Counted from the stretch's first letter, positions 24,070 to 32,589 are shown. The stretch is 64,000 bases of DNA from PALSA-612 sp963773055 (GCA_963773055.1 CAVYZL010000006.1:992001-1056000), one strand, 5' to 3'. The notes: a model not told the origin generated them from the sequence alone. A program made the numbers and translations.

Positions 24070-25272
24070 CTAGCCCTTCAAGGACGCCGCGACGTCCGCA
24101 AGCATCTTCGATGTCGTCATCGTGCCGTTCATCACTGCCAGCAGGTCGTTGTTCATGATCGTGTAGGTGGCATCGAAGTTGGGGAACGCCCAGCCGCGCG
24201 AGACCGGCCCAGCCGCAAGGAACGCCTTCCGGCCACCGACCGCCTCGACATCGGTACGCGAGGGCAGGGCGAGGCCCTTCGACATCCAGAGTGTCATCCC
24301 CCGCTTGCCTGTCAGCCAGCTGAGCAGCGTCCAGGCGGCCTGCTTGTGGTCGGAAGCCTTCGCCATCGAGTACGAGACCGTGAACCCCAGGTTGGCGTTG
24401 ACCTTCCCCTTCACCATCGGAGCAACGGCGTATTTGATCTGCGGGAAGTTCATCGGCATGTACGGGAGCAGCCAGTTACCTTCGAAGATGATCGCCGCCT
24501 TCTCCTTGCCGAGAGCCTCGCCGGGCCAACCGACGCCGAGCTGGGTCGGCGTCGCCGCGAGACCCTTCTTGACCAGCCCCGCGTAGTAGTTCACCGCCGC
24601 GGCGACCGCCGGCGACTGCACGTTCGCGAGCGAGCCTTTGTTCTGATAGATGAACGCGAGCATTCGCGCCCAGTCGGGGTTGAGGCAAATTGGCTTCCCG
24701 CCCGGCACCGCGTTGGACGACGCGAGCTTCTGGGCGTCCGCGGTCAACTCGGCCCAGGTCCTCGGTGCCCGCTTGATACCCGCAGCACGGAACATGGACG
24801 TGTTGATCTCCACCGCGAGCGGCGACCAGTCCTTCGGGAAGCCGTAGATCGTCTTCCCGACCTTGAACGCACCGAGCAGGCCCGGATAGAACTTGCTCGT
24901 GTCGAACTTGGTCGCCTTGATGTAGCTGTTCAACGGCTGAAGCACGCCTTGCTTCGCCCATGTCGCGAGGCGGGCCGAGTCAACGTAGAAGACGTCCGGC
25001 GGATTCTGGGCGGCAAAGCGCGCGGTCATCGCGGGCGTGTAGTCGCCGTTAATCACCGAGTAGTCCACATGGATGGTCGGGTGCGTCCTGTTGAACGTGT
25101 CGACCATCGATTGCAGCAAGTCGTCTTCGGTCTTGCCGGCCGACCATCCCGAAAGCGTGATGTTTGTCGCCTGGGTCTTCTCGGTGCGTGCCTGTGCCGT
25201 CGCGGCAGCGACCACTACCGTGACGAGAGCGAGGCCGAGAAGCGCCGCAGGAACCGCGGTTAGCTTGCGCAT
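24070..25272 (-). CDS. Carbohydrate ABC transporter substrate-binding protein
   Basis: 400 residues from ATG at 25272, with GGGAGGTGT seven bases upstream; the longer open frame is ignored. A Sec-type signal peptide (KLTAVPAALLGLALVTVVV, ending near ATAQA) has no lipobox Cys, which is unusual for a Gram-positive-type binding protein, usually lipid-anchored. The mature protein follows the family 1 fold: ITLSGWSAGKTEDDLLQ, DTFNRTHPTI, NPPDVFYVDS and WLTGKRGMTLWM. The sugar is not identifiable. It is the first gene of the operon and lies near a palindrome at 25295-25310. Confidence 0.9.
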   Translation of the reverse strand: MRKLTAVPAALLGLALVTVVVAAATAQARTEKTQATNITLSGWSAGKTEDDLLQSMVDTFNRTHPTIHVDYSVINGDYTPAMTARFAAQNPPDVFYVDSARLATWAKQGVLQPLNSYIKATKFDTSKFYPGLLGAFKVGKTIYGFPKDWSPLAVEINTSMFRAAGIKRAPRTWAELTADAQKLASSNAVPGGKPICLNPDWARMLAFIYQNKGSLANVQSPAVAAAVNYYAGLVKKGLAATPTQLGVGWPGEALGKEKAAIIFEGNWLLPYMPMNFPQIKYAVAPMVKGKVNANLGFTVSYSMAKASDHKQAAWTLLSWLTGKRGMTLWMSKGLALPSRTDVEAVGGRKAFLAAGPVSRGWAFPNFDATYTIMNNDLLAVMNGTMTTSKMLADVAASLKG

Positions 25273-25294
25273 TTCGACACCTCCCATCGTTATC

Positions 25295-25310
25295 GGATCC
25301 GTTCGGATCC
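25295..25310. promoter_or_regulatory. Perfect palindrome GGATCCG-TT-CGGATCC upstream of the ABC operon
   Basis: Two 7-bp arms around two bases, 23 bases upstream of the binding-protein start. Position and symmetry suit an operator for a LacI-type or similar dimer controlling sugar uptake. No such regulator gene is next to it in the window. Confidence 0.5.
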
Positions 25311-25466
25311 CAGCGCGAAGGCCGTGATGCATATACCCGAACTCAGCCTTACTACACGCGCAGGCGGGGTGATCCGCAATCGACAAGCTGGGTATCCGCG
25401 CTCACTGCGTATGCTCGGGGATGGCAATCGCTCCTGCGTGTCCGCTGGCTGGGCACGTCCGAGCCC

Positions 25467-25524
25467 GAATTTGCCACCCCGTTTGTACCCATCCAACTCG
25501 AAGGGCGAGTCCTGCCGCCCCTGT
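25467..25524 (+). repeat. Dispersed block copy 2 with truncated attachment scar
   Basis: GTTTGTACCCATCCAACTCG (in 25467-25503) matches the block at 16.6 kb, then jumps straight into GAGTCCTGCCGCCCCTGT, the last part of the tRNA-Trp core (25507-25524). The hairpin and the core 5' half are deleted. To the right, 25590-25660 has repeats AGACCGCTGGAAACCGCCC and ACTGGCGCGCACTGGCGCGCG, again arm-like. No gene is seen in 25330-25760. Confidence 0.7.
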
Positions 25525-25763
25525 TGGTCAACTGGGCCGAAACGCGCACTATAGAGCCGTTTTTCGACCCGTCGACTGTCTCCCGGGTTTCCGCTTAAGA
25601 CCGCTGGAAACCGCCCGAAACTGGCGCGCACTGGCGCGCGACTGACGCGCTCCTGGGGTGGCACCGGCCACCCCGCGAGTCGGGAGACGTCAGTAAGTGC
25701 GGAAGACCAGCAGCCGCCGCACGCGCGGAGGTACCCGCGCGTGCAAGGCCGCTGCAAGGGTTT

Positions 25764-27170
25764 TTAGCCGGCGACCGCCGCCGTGTAGATGTCGAGCTTC
25801 TTGAGCGTTCCGTCTGGGTTCATCCCGGTGCTGTTGGAGTTGTCAGACCAGGCAGGGTGCGCAACGCCGCCGAAGAAGGCGAGACCGCTGTAGTCGCCGT
25901 AGTCGATCCCATTACCCGAGACGTGCGAGTTCGAGGTTCCGGCGCTGATCTGGACGTTGGGCGTGAACGTCGTCCCGTTGCTGGTGAACGCGCCCCAGAA
26001 CTGCGCGTCGTCGTTCGGAACACCGTCGGTGTCGCCTGCGCCTCCGGTTCCGAGATCGTTCCTTGCGTCGTACCAGACCACCGCGACCTCGCCCGTCGTC
26101 GGATCGAGTGCGATCTTCGACATGAACTGGCTGTTCGTCCCGGCGTCGTCGTTGACGCGCTTGGGTGCGCTCCAGGTCCGTCCGTCGTTGTCCGAGTATC
26201 GGACGTAGATGTTCGTGTCATCGCTCTCGTTCTTCTCCTCGAACGTGTAGACGAGGTAGACGCGCCCGCGATGCGCGCCCATCGTCCGGTCCCACGCGAG
26301 GCCCGGCTCAGCGTCGATCGAGCGGTCGATCTGCGGCGGGATGAAGTCGAACCCGCCCACGTGCGTATCTTCGACGAAGACGCGGTCACCGAAGCCGGCG
26401 GGGCCGAGCCCGTCCGGGTCGACGTTCACGAAGAGCTTGCCGCCGCCCTGACCGCTCTGCGTGAGGGTGCAGACGTTCATCACCTTTCCGCCGGGGCCGA
26501 CTGCGATGTCGCCGTACGTGCAGTTGTTTGTCCCCGGGATGACCTCTGCCGGAATGAAGCTTCCGACTTGGCCCAGTCCCGACACTCGCGCCCCGGTTGC
26601 CACCAAGGGGCCGCTGGCGCTGACCACGACCCAGACCATGCCCTCGCCGGTCACGATCGTCTCCTGGTCGACGTAGCGGTACTCGCCGTGCCGCGACGGA
26701 CCCTTAGTCCCCGGCGGCTTCGGCGGTTTCGCGATGTTCGCGATGACGTGGAAGCTTAGCCCGCCGTCGGTGCTGAGCGCGACGGGGACGACGTTCTCGA
26801 GGTTGTAGAGGTAGGAGAGGAAGAGGTTCCCGTATTGGTCGAAGCTAAGACTCGGGTCGCAGCACGAGTCACCGAGACCGTCGGCACCGCCCCCGATCGA
26901 GTCACCTGCCGCGATGATCTTGCGCGCCCACGTCTGGCCGCCGTCGAAAGAGACGCCCTCGAAGAGACCGGAGAAGCCCTCTTGGATGTTCGTCACGACG
27001 ACAATGTTCTGCGGATTCGTCGGATTCACAGCGATAGCCTCTTCCGACTCGTTCCCAACGCGTTCGCTCACATCGACGTTGGTCGGTACCGCGCCGCCGG
27101 CGTTCGGGATCGCGATGAGCGTGAGCGTGACGAGAACCGGCAGGACGCCAACAAGCGGCCATTTCACCAT
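25764..27170 (-). CDS. Secreted BNR/sialidase-like beta-propeller protein
   Basis: 468 residues from ATG at 27170. A signal peptide (VGVLPVLVTLTLIAIPNAGG) precedes Asp-box-type repeats: SFDGGQTWARK, STDGGLSFHV and SDNDGRTWSAP have the S-x-D-x-G-x-T-W pattern of BNR repeats. The sialidase Arg triad cannot be confirmed, so it may bind rather than cleave glycans. Its place next to a sugar importer suggests processing of an external carbohydrate. Full length, with no interruption. Confidence 0.75.
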   Translation of the reverse strand: MVKWPLVGVLPVLVTLTLIAIPNAGGAVPTNVDVSERVGNESEEAIAVNPTNPQNIVVVTNIQEGFSGLFEGVSFDGGQTWARKIIAAGDSIGGGADGLGDSCCDPSLSFDQYGNLFLSYLYNLENVVPVALSTDGGLSFHVIANIAKPPKPPGTKGPSRHGEYRYVDQETIVTGEGMVWVVVSASGPLVATGARVSGLGQVGSFIPAEVIPGTNNCTYGDIAVGPGGKVMNVCTLTQSGQGGGKLFVNVDPDGLGPAGFGDRVFVEDTHVGGFDFIPPQIDRSIDAEPGLAWDRTMGAHRGRVYLVYTFEEKNESDDTNIYVRYSDNDGRTWSAPKRVNDDAGTNSQFMSKIALDPTTGEVAVVWYDARNDLGTGGAGDTDGVPNDDAQFWGAFTSNGTTFTPNVQISAGTSNSHVSGNGIDYGDYSGLAFFGGVAHPAWSDNSNSTGMNPDGTLKKLDIYTAAVAG

Positions 27171-27320
27171 CGTTCCCCCTCCCCTCGACTGGTCGAGTCG
27201 AGACTACCCGCGCCTCGGCGACGGCAAACGGAGCCTGGGCCCGAGCCCTGATCGTCGGGTCTTGCGGTGCGCCCACACACAGGGGGACCGGGGTTGGCCT
27301 TCGGCAGCTAGGGCGCTTGG

Positions 27321-27842
27321 CTACGAGGGGCGTGGAATGAAGACAACGTCGTACGTGCCGAGACCCATGGAGCTTCGGTCGGCTTTTACGTCGAAGTTGG
27401 AGCCCTTCGGGTCATTGTGCTCCTTGAAGGGCAGCGTGAAGCCAATACGAAAGCTCTGGCCGGGCCTGAGATTCTTCCGTGTCCACACGGCTCTCACCCC
27501 GGCGGGTTCACCGCGATATGGGAGCGATGCCCGGGTCAACGGGTCGTAGTGGGTGAGGACGACCCTCAACACGCGGTCGTTCACGTCGCCAATGTTCGTG
27601 ACGACGACCGTGTAGCTGTAGTTGACGCCACGGATTACCTGGTGCGGTCCGCAGATATTTGCGAACAGCTTCGACCTCAGTTCTCCGCCCCTCGCCATCG
27701 CCCTTAACGATTCCACCGACGATCCTTTGGTGGCGGAGCACGGCGGCCAGGGTGTCCGGGCAGCCGATGCGCCCGTCCCCAACGAGACGGACACGACGAC
27801 CAGCGCGGTCAGGAGCAGCCGTTTGTTGCGGCCTCCTTTCAT
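27321..27842 (-). CDS. Secreted protein with DUF11-like beta domain
   Basis: 173 residues from ATG at 27842, preceded by AAGGACAC. A signal peptide (LLLTALVVVSVSLGTGASAA) is followed by a region with two Cys (PPCSAT and NICGPH), then NYSYTVVVTNIGDVNDRVLR, a pattern typical of DUF11-like Ig folds of surface proteins, and LRPGQSFRIGFTLPFK. Probably exported and non-enzymatic. Confidence 0.65.
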   Translation of the reverse strand: MKGGRNKRLLLTALVVVSVSLGTGASAARTPWPPCSATKGSSVESLRAMARGGELRSKLFANICGPHQVIRGVNYSYTVVVTNIGDVNDRVLRVVLTHYDPLTRASLPYRGEPAGVRAVWTRKNLRPGQSFRIGFTLPFKEHNDPKGSNFDVKADRSSMGLGTYDVVFIPRPS

Positions 27843-27925
27843 GTGTCCTTCACAAGACTCGGGGGTGGCTGCATTTCTTCCTCCCTTTTTGGGGCTGAAC
27901 TGCCCACTTCGCTGCCCACTTGCCC

Positions 27926-27978
27926 GCAAACCCGCATACCTAAAGGGAAAGTCGGACGTCTCCAAAACCGCGGGTTGC
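27926..27978 (+). repeat. Attachment scar, copy 5 (truncated)
   Basis: The left arm GCAAACCCGCATACCTAAAG onward matches copies 2 and 4; the core stops after TCTCCAAAACCGCGGGTTGC (27959-27978), with one change, and the T arm and 3' end are missing. Upstream CTGCCCACTTCGCTGCCCAC units match those near copies 1 and 2. It marks the right end of the clearly repeated part of the island. Confidence 0.8.
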
Positions 27979-27996
27979 GACCGTCAGCTAGGAGAG

Positions 27997-28155
27997 CTAC
28001 CGGCGGGCCGCCTTCAGGGCATGAATGCCGGCGAGGTCGAGCGCCACGACGAACATGAAGCTTCCCGCCCACCAGTTGACGGGGTCGAAGGTCAGCACCT
28101 CGTCGTCACCGATGATGTTGCAGATCAGCCAGACAAAGAACCACAGCAGCGTCAT
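27997..28155 (-). CDS. Small membrane protein, 52 residues
   Basis: ATG at 28155 with CGGAGGGTGCAA in front, stop TAG at 27997. Two hydrophobic segments, LLWFFVWLICNIIG and WWAGSFMFVVALDLAGIHA, are separated by DDEVLTFDPVN; the C-terminus is basic (KAARR). A good ribosome site and clean boundaries support a real gene. No family is recognised. Confidence 0.65.
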   Translation of the reverse strand: MTLLWFFVWLICNIIGDDEVLTFDPVNWWAGSFMFVVALDLAGIHALKAARR

Positions 28156-28241
28156 TTGCACCCTCCGGGGTCGATATGCGCGCGACTCTAACCCGATCTA
28201 TAGGTGTTGCGCTTCCGACTCGTCGACACCGCCCTGATGTG

Positions 28242-28421
28242 ATGAAAGCCCTCTTACTGGCGACTTTGTCGTTCGTCGGTGCGGCGCTGCTCGCCTTCAG
28301 TCTCCCGAGCACTTGGCCGCTTCTCGTTGCGAGGATCGTTCTGCTTTGCCTTGGCGCCGCTTTCCTTGTGATCGGTCTCCGGCGGCGACGACGGCGAAGG
28401 CCCGCCGCCCCTCCCCGGTAG
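28242..28421 (+). CDS. Small membrane protein, 59 residues
   Basis: From ATG at 28242. Two hydrophobic helices (ALLLATLSFVGAALLAF and LLVARIVLLCLGAAFLVIG) are followed by a run of seven arginines, which would hold the C-terminus in the cytoplasm. It is transcribed away from the 52-residue membrane-protein gene. No family is recognised. Confidence 0.5.
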   Translation: MKALLLATLSFVGAALLAFSLPSTWPLLVARIVLLCLGAAFLVIGLRRRRRRRPAAPPR

Positions 28422-28681
28422 CCAGCACGATCTTCTGCTCGGCCCGCCTGCTCGTCACGGCCTAGAGACTTGAGAACCATCCGCGTTCTTGCCGGAGAAG
28501 CTACTTAGCGTGATCAATACGGCAGGACGCGCTTGCCTGGGTGCCAGTGTTCGCGGATGGCCCCTGATCACGCTGCGATGGTCAGGCCGGGCGCATCGCC
28601 GCGACCCAGCACCGTCCTAGCGTCCGTTGCGGGCCCGTGGCCGGAGGCGCGAACAGCGTGCCCCAATTACCATCGCCGCCC

Positions 28682-29215
28682 GTGGCCAAGAGCGTCGTCA
28701 TCCGTCCCGAGCGCGACGCGGACCACCCCGTGATCGCAGAGGTGGTCCGCGCGGCATTCGTCCGACAGCCCGACGAGGTCGCGGCGTTCGTCGAGCGCAT
28801 CCGGGCTTCGGAGCAGTTCATTCCGGAGCTGGCGTTGGTCGCCGAGGACTCCTCCGGTGTGATTGCTCACGTGATGCTGAGCTGGGTCGGCGTCGAAGGC
28901 GGGTCCCGGACAAGGATCCTCAATCTCACGCCGATGTCGGTTCGGCCTGACCGCCAGCGCATCGGTGTGGGGGCACGGCTGATCCGGGACGCGCTCGGCC
29001 GCGCCGAGGAAGCAGGCGAGCCTGCCGTCATGGTCGAGGGTGTTGCCGCGTACTATCCTCGTTTTGGCTTCGAGCGGGCAAGCGCGCTCGGCTTCATCTC
29101 CCCGCATCCGAAGATCCCCGACGCCGCTTTCATGGTCAAGCGGCTCCCGGGATACAGCCCCGACCTTGCCGGTCGGATCGTCTATCCGGCTTCGTTCGAG
29201 GCTCTCGGGTACTAA
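28682..29215 (+). CDS. GNAT-family N-acetyltransferase, YhbS-like
   Basis: 177 residues from GTG at 28682; a GTG at 28637 in the same frame is possible and neither has a clear ribosome site. Motif A is MSVRPDRQRIGVGARLIRD, preceded by LVAEDSSGVIAHVMLSW, and PAVMVEGVAAYYPRFGFERA ends the domain as in YhbS proteins. It would acetylate a small molecule or protein amine with acetyl-CoA. It stands alone, before a GFA-family gene. Confidence 0.87.
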   Translation: MAKSVVIRPERDADHPVIAEVVRAAFVRQPDEVAAFVERIRASEQFIPELALVAEDSSGVIAHVMLSWVGVEGGSRTRILNLTPMSVRPDRQRIGVGARLIRDALGRAEEAGEPAVMVEGVAAYYPRFGFERASALGFISPHPKIPDAAFMVKRLPGYSPDLAGRIVYPASFEALGY

Positions 29216-29338
29216 CGACCGGCTGAGAAGAGCGGCGCACTCGGCCGCCTAACGGCCGCGCCGGTCCGGCACGCCGAGGAGCGTGAAGCATCCCATATCG
29301 ATCGGCGTCTGAGCCGGAGGTATCGTGCCGACCGCATC

Positions 29339-29737
29339 ATGACCCGACGCGCCGCATGCAGCTGTGGGCAGCTCCGTCTCGAGATCGACGGAGAGCCCAT
29401 TCGCGTGTCGATATGCCACTGCCTCGCCTGCCAGCAGCGGACCGGCAGCGTGTTCGGCGTCCAGGCCCGGTTCTCTGAGGATCAGGTACGCATCGAGGGC
29501 CGTTCGACGGAGTACGTTCGCCTCTCCGACGAGGGAGGTGCCGAGGGGAGGTTCCACTTCTGCCCCGAATGCGGCGGGACGATCTACTACCGCGTGTCGG
29601 CGATGCCGGGCATGATCGCCGTTCCGGTCGGCGCTCTGGCTGACCCCGCGTTCCCGTCGCCGACGGTCTCGGTCTACGAGGATCGGCGCCACCCGTGGGT
29701 CGCATTGCCACCCTCGATCGAGCTCCACTACGACTGA
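29339..29737 (+). CDS. GFA family protein (CENP-V/GFA zinc-binding domain)
   Basis: 132 residues from ATG at 29339. The zinc-ligand pattern of the family is complete: ACSCGQLRLE with CxC, ICHCLACQQRTGS with CxC and a third Cys, and FCPECGGTIYYR. Named after glutathione-dependent formaldehyde activation, but most members have unproven roles. The end overlaps a convergent small gene by 10 bases. Confidence 0.88.
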   Translation: MTRRAACSCGQLRLEIDGEPIRVSICHCLACQQRTGSVFGVQARFSEDQVRIEGRSTEYVRLSDEGGAEGRFHFCPECGGTIYYRVSAMPGMIAVPVGALADPAFPSPTVSVYEDRRHPWVALPPSIELHYD

Positions 29738-30006
29738 GCGGGCGGCACGCGTTGCTCGTCACCGTCGCCGTACATCTCCTCCCACCCAGCCCCGGACTGG
29801 TCGTAGAACTCGTTTAGAAGCTCAGGCGTCAGCTTCCAAACCCACGGGAAGAACCTCCGTAGCGACCTCGACGACGGAACTCTCGCCGCGAATGCGAGGT
29901 CAACATGCTGCTTGCAGATGCCGCACTTGTCGAGGGAGTAGACCGCCAGGCGCCTGCAGCTTCGAAGGTCGCACATCGCACCACTCGGCGCTGGCAGCAG
30001 AGGCAT
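29728..30006 (-). CDS. Small Cys-rich hypothetical protein
   Basis: 92 residues from ATG at 30006. Four cysteines in MCDLRSCRRL and KCGICKQH suggest a zinc knuckle; the rest is basic then acidic (WEEMYGDGDEQRV). The start could also be the internal ATG at MCDL. It overlaps the GFA gene convergently by 10 bases. No family is recognised. Confidence 0.5.
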   Translation of the reverse strand: MPLLPAPSGAMCDLRSCRRLAVYSLDKCGICKQHVDLAFAARVPSSRSLRRFFPWVWKLTPELLNEFYDQSGAGWEEMYGDGDEQRVPPAQS

Positions 30007-30097
30007 GCGGCTAAGCCTTCCCGACGCCTCGTCGGCGTGTCAAACACGCGCCGACCGAACGTCGGCGCCCACAATGCGATGGTGCTCCGGGTCGTGA

Positions 30098-30424
30098 CTA
30101 GGTGAGCTGCACGGCCAAGAAGGCGAGCGTTGCGACCGCGCCTGCCGTCATGAGCAGGGCGACTCCGGCAAAGCCGCCGGCAACGAGCTTCAGCTTCCGT
30201 GGCGCCAGCGACCAGACGAGGCTGGCCGCACCCAGCTTGCCGAACGTCCCTCCGCTGAGCCAGACCTTCAGCAGCGCAAGCGTGGCCAGAAGCCACCAGG
30301 CGGGCACGAAGCGCGTGGTCCGATCGTTGGCCCGCGGCCACTCCTGCCGAGGAGAGCGGATGGAGTCGACTTCGCCGCGCGTGTGGCGTCCACGAATTAC
30401 CAGGCTCTGCGAGGAAGCGCGCAC
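30098..30424 (-). CDS. Small membrane protein
   Basis: 108 residues from ATG at 30424. After a hydrophilic 40-residue N-terminus come hydrophobic segments WWLLATLALLKVWL and GGFAGVALLMTAGAVATLAFLAV, so two transmembrane helices are likely. No family is recognised. It follows the nitronate monooxygenase-like gene on the same strand, 64 bases after its inferred end. Confidence 0.55.
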   Translation of the reverse strand: MRASSQSLVIRGRHTRGEVDSIRSPRQEWPRANDRTTRFVPAWWLLATLALLKVWLSGGTFGKLGAASLVWSLAPRKLKLVAGGFAGVALLMTAGAVATLAFLAVQLT

Positions 30425-30487
30425 TTCTAAGCCCGAGTGTAGCTTCGGCGACCTACCCCCCGAATCGGACCCCCACGCCCGAACCGT

Positions 30488-31454
30488 TCATTGGGTGACC
30501 ATCTTCTGCGCCTGTCGAAGCCAGGCCTCGGCGTCGCGCCCAAGGCGCTCGACGATCGCCACTCGCGGGCTCGATGGAGTTGGCCATGTCTACGGCCTCA
30601 CCGGCCCAGATCAACGCAGTGTCGAAGTCTCCCGTTTCGGCGGCTTCGCGGTAACGCTCGAGCTCGGCGGCATCCTCGGCGAGCGCCGTGTCGCGGTCAT
30701 GCCACTCCGCGAGAAAACGATTGCGCAGCGCACGGCCAGTGTGCAGAGTCGGCCAGGGACGACCTCGCGCGGTGTCGAACACATGCGTGCGCTGAGTGTC
30801 GATGCCACGCGCTGACACGAGCCGTTGCTTGGCGGTGGGATGGACCAACGCTTCCTCGGCAACGCAGAAGCGCGTGCCGACCACAGCACCAGCCGCACCG
30901 AGAGCCAACGCGGCCGCAACCCCTCTGCCGTCTCCGATGCCACCGGCTGCCAGAACCGGCGTCGGAGCCACGGCGTCGACTACCACCGGAACAAGCGGCA
31001 GCGTGGCACGCAGCGCGCCATGCCCGCCCGCTTCCGCACCTTGCGCGATGACGATGTCGGCGCCCATCGCCTGCGCTTCGATCGCAGCCTCGACATCCTC
31101 CGCCTGGCAGACGAGAAGGCAGCCTGCCTCCCTGATCAGCGGAATGAAAGGACGGGGATCGCCGAACGCCAGGAAGAACACCGCCGGCCGATAGGACAAC
31201 GCTAGCTCCACGGCCTCCGTGGTTGCAGACCACGTGATCAACCCCACTCCCCATGGGCGCCGAGTCTCCGACGTGACGATTTCGAGCTCGCGCGCGAGCC
31301 ACTCCGGATCGCTATAGCCGCCCCCGACTACGCCGAGCCCACCCGCGTTGGAGACCGCAGCGGCGAGCTCTCCCCCCGAGACGAATCCCATCGGCGCAAG
31401 CACGATCGGATACGTGAGGTCGAACAGCTCGGTCACCGGTGTGCGAATCGCCAC
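30488..31454 (-). CDS. Nitronate monooxygenase-like FMN enzyme, frameshifted near the C-terminus
   Basis: From ATG at 31454 the protein has the TIM barrel of the 2-nitropropane dioxygenase family: VLAPMGFVSGGELAAAV, VICQ-like LLVCQAEDVEAAI, the catalytic-His region GAEAGGHG, LAAGGIGDGRGVAAAL and the FMN phosphate site GAAGAVVGTRF. It oxidises alkyl nitronates or enoyl compounds. After WAGEAVDMANS the frame shifts near 30560; the natural end RVAIVERLGRDAEAWLRQAQ lies one frame over with a stop at 30488, while the unshifted frame runs on to 30453. The barrel is complete, so only the last helix is affected. Confidence 0.85.
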
Positions 31455-31538
31455 GGAGGCTTTTATCTAGCAAACACCATGACGTAGTCGTGTCCGGGTG
31501 CCCGGCGAGCTCGACTGCTCACCCGCCAGCCGAGCCGG

Positions 31539-31778
31539 TCACGATCGATGCCTGCTGGCCTCCAAGCTGGCGGCCTGCGCTCTGGTCGCAGCGCGTAGCG
31601 CGCGGATGCGACCCCGAGGAAGGTCCCCGACGGTTCGAGCGTCGTTATCGACCATCTCGTCGTGCACTTGTGTCCAGGTGCGGTCGGCATAAAGCGGCTT
31701 GCCTCGCTGTGCGGCTCCTTCCCTTGCAGTCCGCGCTTGGACCTGCGCCTCCGTCATGGCCTCGAACTCGGTGGACAC
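31539..31778 (-). CDS. Small hypothetical protein
   Basis: 79 residues from GTG at 31778, with GAGGAGAAGA upstream. The sequence (EAQVQARTAREGAAQRG, YADRTWTQVHDEMVDND) is mostly charged and helical, with a basic C-terminus. It lies between a terminator-like hairpin and the NMO gene on the same strand. No family is recognised; the rest of 31455-31858 holds only the hairpin. Confidence 0.45.
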   Translation of the reverse strand: MSTEFEAMTEAQVQARTAREGAAQRGKPLYADRTWTQVHDEMVDNDARTVGDLPRGRIRALRAATRAQAASLEASRHRS

Positions 31779-31805
31779 TCTTCTCCTCGCTCACCGGCTG
31801 GACAC

Positions 31806-31840
31806 CGGAGAGGGCAGCCGTTGGATGGCTGCCCTCTCCG
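31806..31840 (-). terminator. Terminator hairpin, 14-bp stem
   Basis: CGGAGAGGGCAGCC and GGCTGCCCTCTCCG form a perfect stem around a 7-base loop, 18 bases past the stop of the minus-strand SnoaL-like gene. Its perfection suggests an intrinsic terminator, although no long U tract follows. Confidence 0.75.
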
Positions 31841-31858
31841 ATCTCGTTGCCGTGGCGG

Positions 31859-32308
31859 TTACTGCTGCGCGCCGATCTGCTTGAGGAGAGTCATCGAGTC
31901 GAAGTACTGGCGACTCTCCTTGACCTTGCCATCCTCGAACGTGAAGAAGATGGCACCGGGCGTCTCCTGGCTCTTGCCTGACGCGGGAATCGTTCCTTCT
32001 GCTGTCTCCAGGGGGCCGGTGTGGGTGCCCTTCCAGGTCACTTCAAGACCTGCCTTGTCGCCGCTGGCGACGGCGCTCGTCACCGTGGCGGCGGCATCTG
32101 GGAAGGCCGTCTTCCAGCCCTTGAAGAGCTCGACGATCTTCTCCGGACCCTCGACGCTGCGCTGGGTTCCGAGCTCGTCGTAGCGAGCGTCGGCTGCGAG
32201 TCCCGCTCGCAGCTTCTCCCAGTCGCCGCTGTTGAAGGCTGCCAGCTGCTCGCGAGCGATCGTGACCATCTGCTCGGTGGTCAACGCTTCGGTTGCCATT
32301 ACGGACAT
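31859..32308 (-). CDS. SnoaL-like ester cyclase family protein
   Basis: 149 residues from ATG at 32308, chosen because AGGAG lies at a suitable distance. The fold is SnoaL/NTF2-like: AREQLAAFNSGDWEKLRAGL, DARYDELGTQRSVEGPEKIV, WKTAFPDAAATVTSAVASGD, EVTWKGTHTGPL and FFTFEDGKVKESRQYFDSM. Relatives include polyketide cyclases and many proteins of unknown role. It has its own terminator, so it is probably a single-gene unit. Confidence 0.82.
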   Translation of the reverse strand: MSVMATEALTTEQMVTIAREQLAAFNSGDWEKLRAGLAADARYDELGTQRSVEGPEKIVELFKGWKTAFPDAAATVTSAVASGDKAGLEVTWKGTHTGPLETAEGTIPASGKSQETPGAIFFTFEDGKVKESRQYFDSMTLLKQIGAQQ

Positions 32309-32589
32309 CACTAGCTCCTCTGTTCGATTGGTGGGTGCCGAACGGGCAGCAGTTGCGGAGGCATTGCCTCCGAATCGGCTACCTCAGCTCGGCTGAGACA
32401 TGGACGCAACGAGGAAGAAGAGCTGGCGTCTCGACGGCATGAATTTCGGGGCCGTCAGCGCGACTGGCTCGGTGTCTCCGAAATGGAGTCTACGTCATCT
32501 CGTCTGGCGCTGCTCGGAACCGCTCCGTGGGGCCATCTACCGCTCCGCTACAGCCCCGGCGTTAGCGGAGGTTCACACGGTAGAACAGT

